Origin: JAIYDJ01 sp031400505
GTDB lineage: Bacteria > Pseudomonadota > Alphaproteobacteria > Rhodobacterales > Rhodobacteraceae
DNA: 34,480 nucleotides
Assembly: GCA_031400505.1 (NCBI GenBank)
Contig: JANNPZ010000075.1
Location: 1 to 34,480, forward strand
Reading direction: 5' to 3'
The notes beneath the pieces are model-generated. The model saw nothing but the letters and a program-made list of their open reading frames with translations, made no database searches and was not told the DNA's origin. Every line of letters starts with the position of its first letter. The first letter of the stretch is position 1. Made by a program: the position numbers and the translations under genes. Positions 32,362 through 34,480 of this stretch are shown in pieces.

Positions 32362-33513
32362 TCAGCCTTTTCGGCCGTCCCAGAACCCTCTGACCTTCGA
32401 GAAGAACGAGTTGCCTTCGGGATTGTTGTCCTCGGACAGCTTTTCGAACTCGCGCAGCAGGTCCCTCTGCCGCGCCGTCAAGTTGACCGGGGTTTCGACC
32501 GCAAGTTCGATCAGCATGTCGCCCATACCGCCGCCGCGCAGTGCCGGCATCCCCTTCGACCGCAGCCGCATCTGCTTGCCGGTCTGTGCGCCCGCAGGCA
32601 CCTTGACCCGGCTTTTGCCGCCGTCGATCGTCGGCACTTCAACCTCGCCGCCCAATGCCGCCGTCGAAAACGAGATCGGCACCCGGCAGAACAGATGCTG
32701 GCCGTCGCGCTGAAACAGCGGATGCTCTTTCACCTCGATGAAGATGTAAAGATCGCCCGACGGCCCACCGCGCATCCCGGCCTCGCCTTCGGCAGCCAGC
32801 CGGATGCGCGTGCCGGTTTCGACCCCGGCCGGGATATTGACCGACAGGCTGCGTTCCTTCTCGATCCGCCCGGCCCCGCTGCAGGACTTGCAGGGATTCT
32901 TGACGATCTGCCCCGCGCCCGAACAAGTCGGGCAGGTGCGCTCGACCGTGAAGAAGCCCTGCTGTGCCCGCACCTTGCCCATGCCCGAACAGGTTGGGCA
33001 GGCGACAGGTTCTGCGCCGCCCTCAGCCCCGCTGCCGCGACATGTCTCGCAAGCCACCGATGTCGGCACGTTGATCGTCTTGTGAACGCCCTGATGCGCC
33101 TCTTCCAGGCTTACCCGCAGGTTATACCGCAGGTCCGACCCACGCTGCGCCCGGCTGCGCCCGCCACCCGCGCCGCCCCGGCCCCCCATGAAATCTCCGA
33201 AAAGATCTTCGAATACGTCAGAGAACGCGCTTGAGAAATCACCCTGCTGGCCATACCCGCGCTGACCACCGTTGCCGCCATGCCCGCCCTCGAACGCCGC
33301 ATGACCATAGCGGTCGTAGGCGGCCTTCTTGGTTTCATCCTTCAGAACGTCATAGGCCTCGTTCACTTCCTTGAACTGGGCCTCGGCGTTGGGGTTGTCA
33401 GAGTTGCGGTCGGGGTGCAGTTCCTTGGCCTTGGTGCGATAGGCTTTCTTCAACTCTTCTGCCGAAGCGCCCTTTGCGGCCCCGAGTATGTCGTAGTAGT
33501 CACGTTTTGCCAC
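32362..33513 (-). CDS. dnaJ: chaperone DnaJ (Hsp40)
   Basis: This 383-residue co-chaperone stimulates DnaK ATPase. The J domain has HPD at residues 33-35, a Gly-rich linker (about 72-128) follows, then four zinc-binding CxxCxGxG repeats (CETCRGSG, CPTCSGMG, CPTCSGAG, CKSCSGAG) and the C-terminal substrate domains. The GTG start at 33513 follows GGGAG by 7 bases; the frame upstream is open but not coding. It is 71 bases downstream of dnaK, with a hairpin in the gap. Confidence 0.97.
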   Translation of the reverse strand: MAKRDYYDILGAAKGASAEELKKAYRTKAKELHPDRNSDNPNAEAQFKEVNEAYDVLKDETKKAAYDRYGHAAFEGGHGGNGGQRGYGQQGDFSSAFSDVFEDLFGDFMGGRGGAGGGRSRAQRGSDLRYNLRVSLEEAHQGVHKTINVPTSVACETCRGSGAEGGAEPVACPTCSGMGKVRAQQGFFTVERTCPTCSGAGQIVKNPCKSCSGAGRIEKERSLSVNIPAGVETGTRIRLAAEGEAGMRGGPSGDLYIFIEVKEHPLFQRDGQHLFCRVPISFSTAALGGEVEVPTIDGGKSRVKVPAGAQTGKQMRLRSKGMPALRGGGMGDMLIELAVETPVNLTARQRDLLREFEKLSEDNNPEGNSFFSKVRGFWDGRKG

Positions 33514-33541
33514 GGGAACACTCCCTTTGTGGAACCCCAAA

Positions 33542-33565
33542 GGGCGGATCGTTCCCGATCCGCCC
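33542..33565 (-). other. stem-loop between dnaK and dnaJ
   Basis: GGGCGGATCG (33542-33551) pairs perfectly with CGATCCGCCC (33556-33565), loop of 4 bases. It is transcribed after dnaK and before dnaJ. No U-run follows, so it may set the relative amounts of the two proteins by partial termination or RNA processing, as seen for other dnaK-dnaJ gaps. Confidence 0.65.
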
Positions 33566-33584
33566 CTTGCCAGTTCCAGCGCTG

Positions 33585-34007
33585 TTACTTGCGCTTGTTG
33601 TTGCCCAGGTCTTCGAAGTCGGCATCGACGATGTCTTCGTCCACACCGCGCTGTTCATCCTGATCACCATCGCTTTCGGATTGACTGGCTTTGTAGATCG
33701 CCTCGCCCAACTTCATCGCGGCTTCGGTCAGGTTCTGGATGCCGCCCTTGATCTTGCCCACGTTTTCGGACGCGAGGGTTTCTTCCAGCGCGCCCATCGC
33801 CAGTTCGATCACCTCGACGGTAGATGGGTCGACCTTGTCGGCATGTTCCGACAGCGACTTTTTGGTCGAATGAATCAGGCTTTCGGCCTGGTTCTTGGTC
33901 TCCACCAGTTCGCGGCGTTCCTTGTCGGCCTCGGCATTGGCTTCGGCGTCCTTCACCATCTGTTCGATGTCTTCATCCGACAGACCGCCCGAGGCCTGAA
34001 TGGTGAT
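33585..34007 (-). CDS. dnaK: chaperone DnaK, C-terminal part only
   Basis: The last 140 residues of DnaK (Hsp70) are present, from ITIQASGGLSDEDIEQMVKDAEANAEAD through the helical lid to the acidic tail ending DADFEDLGNNKRK. The ATPase domain and most of the substrate-binding domain are absent. Homology stops at about base 34007; beyond it the sequence is phage-like and on the opposite strand. The frame stays open on the minus strand to 34469, but that part has no DnaK similarity. Losing DnaK would be harmful, so the break more likely marks an assembly join than a living cell's gene. Confidence 0.93.
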   Translation of the reverse strand: MTIQASGGLSDEDIEQMVKDAEANAEADKERRELVETKNQAESLIHSTKKSLSEHADKVDPSTVEVIELAMGALEETLASENVGKIKGGIQNLTEAAMKLGEAIYKASQSESDGDQDEQRGVDEDIVDADFEDLGNNKRK

Positions 34008-34412
34008 CGACGCATTCCTGGCGTTTGCTGGGAGGCGAAGTGCGACAAAGAGCGGTTCGTGTTGTATGAGCATAGTCGGTGGGTGGCTCCTGACCCTGGT
34101 GGGCTGTGGTTGTATGGCGAGAGGGTTATCGACCCCAACGCGGTGCGTTTGTCGCCTCAGGAGCGGGCACATCAGAGTTATGCGAAGCACATCGTGAATG
34201 AGAAGCAGATTGAGGAGATGTATAAGGGTGTGAAGCGGTTGGTGTGGAAGGCGTCGAATATGGTTCACTATCTGGACGCGAGTTGCTATGCGTCCGTGGG
34301 GGCTGTGAAGGAGGGTATCGTCCTTCCTGGTTTCAATAAGAAGACCCTGCCGGTGCCGGTGGAGTTGAGTAAGCCTCGTCCGACGCGGGAATCGTTGGAG
34401 CGTCTGTGGTAG
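34008..34412 (+). CDS. phage terminase large subunit, C-terminal fragment (tentative)
   Basis: From the dnaK break the plus strand is open to a TAG at 34410-34412, about 134 residues, with no start of its own. The text after KCDKERFVLYEHSRW has features of a phage terminase large subunit end: ERAHQSYAKHIVNEKQIEEM, then VWKASNMVHYLDASCYASVGA, similar to the Asp-containing nuclease end (NxxHYLDA) of TerL proteins. Terminases package phage DNA into heads. The third codon positions favour G or T and look unlike the host genes. Family assignment is from motif resemblance only. Confidence 0.5.
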   Translation, partial: RRIPGVCWEAKCDKERFVLYEHSRWVAPDPGGLWLYGERVIDPNAVRLSPQERAHQSYAKHIVNEKQIEEMYKGVKRLVWKASNMVHYLDASCYASVGAVKEGIVLPGFNKKTLPVPVELSKPRPTRESLERLW

Positions 34413-34425
34413 CCAAATATAGGCT

Positions 34426-34480
34426 ATGGACGATGCAACCCGCGAACAGATAGCCGACGCGATAGCCAATGGGCGAAGCG
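34426..34480 (+). CDS. 5' end of the next phage-like gene
   Basis: An ATG 13 bases after the terminase-like stop opens a frame (MDDATREQIADAIANGRS) that runs off the window. In tailed phages a small head-joining or portal gene often follows terL, which fits but is not shown by 18 residues. The codon pattern is more GC-rich than the preceding gene. Confidence 0.35.
   Translation, partial: MDDATREQIADAIANGRS

Noticed and set aside
33474..34412. 312-residue plus-strand frame running from dnaJ/dnaK into the phage-like part
   Set aside because: Its first 178 residues are antisense to dnaJ and dnaK; only the part after about 34008 resembles a protein, so the fusion is not a real gene.
34008..34469. 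Minus-strand extension of the dnaK frame beyond the break
   Set aside because: It has no DnaK similarity and is antisense to the phage-like reading frame.
1..34480. CRISPR array or defence island
   Set aside because: No regularly spaced direct repeats, cas-like genes or known defence genes were seen; only the three dispersed repeats and housekeeping genes.

Overview
The window reads as chromosomal DNA of a high-GC alphaproteobacterium, most likely a member of the Rhodobacteraceae (Rhodobacter/Gemmobacter/Tabrizicola-like). The reasons are the petABC operon for the cytochrome bc1 complex, a DUF2794 gene, an IalB gene next to rlmN, a zinc-free L36 (ykgO type), the alphaproteobacterial LexA box GTTC-N7-GTTC before dnaE2, and a dispersed repeat beginning TTTCATCTTGGC that I associate with this family. 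Both ends look like contig breaks. The left end is the tail of an IS630-type transposase. The right end cuts dnaK and switches abruptly to phage-like DNA.

Layout, left to right. (1) 1-2128: transposase tail, then a minus-strand operon of beta-carbonic anhydrase, an SbtA-type bicarbonate transporter and an SbtB PII-like protein, which together look like an inorganic-carbon uptake module. (2) 2272-7104: a hypothetical protein, a VOC protein, an M17 aminopeptidase nearly fused to an NlpC/P60 hydrolase, DUF2794 and L-asparaginase II. (3) 7281-13399: IalB, RlmN, a MarR regulator with a membrane protein gene (each preceded by a similar palindrome), a YcaQ-type glycosylase, a class III aminotransferase and a secreted TPR protein. 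(4) 13473-17818, minus strand: asd, a GT29-like glycosyltransferase with recognisable sialylmotifs translationally coupled to an LpcC-like GT4 enzyme, an MFS transporter and a small CxxC protein. (5) 17970-25609: alpha-glucosidase, then a mutagenesis and maintenance neighbourhood: a dnaE2 that lacks its usual C-terminal domain but has a perfect SOS box, a Nudix hydrolase, an NfeD/SPFH pair, and divergent dinB. (6) 25615-29253: an orphan degenerate GT51 protein, N-formylglutamate amidohydrolase, tRNA-Val(GAC), L36, a PaiB-like protein, a small hypothetical protein and a GST. (7) 29507-33513: petABC converging on dnaJ through a shared bidirectional terminator, then the 3' end of dnaK. (8) 34008-34480: phage-like DNA, probably the C-terminal end of a terminase large subunit, joined directly to dnaK.

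Most of the window is ordinary housekeeping DNA. The items most worth a second look are the GT29-like/LpcC pair, the carbonic anhydrase-SbtA-SbtB operon, the MarR palindrome pair, the SOS-controlled but shortened dnaE2, and the dnaK/phage junction, which may be an assembly chimera. No gap between genes exceeds 300 bases. The longest is 29254-29506, before petA, which presumably holds the pet promoter, but I could not place it. No CRISPR array, rRNA or replication origin was seen.
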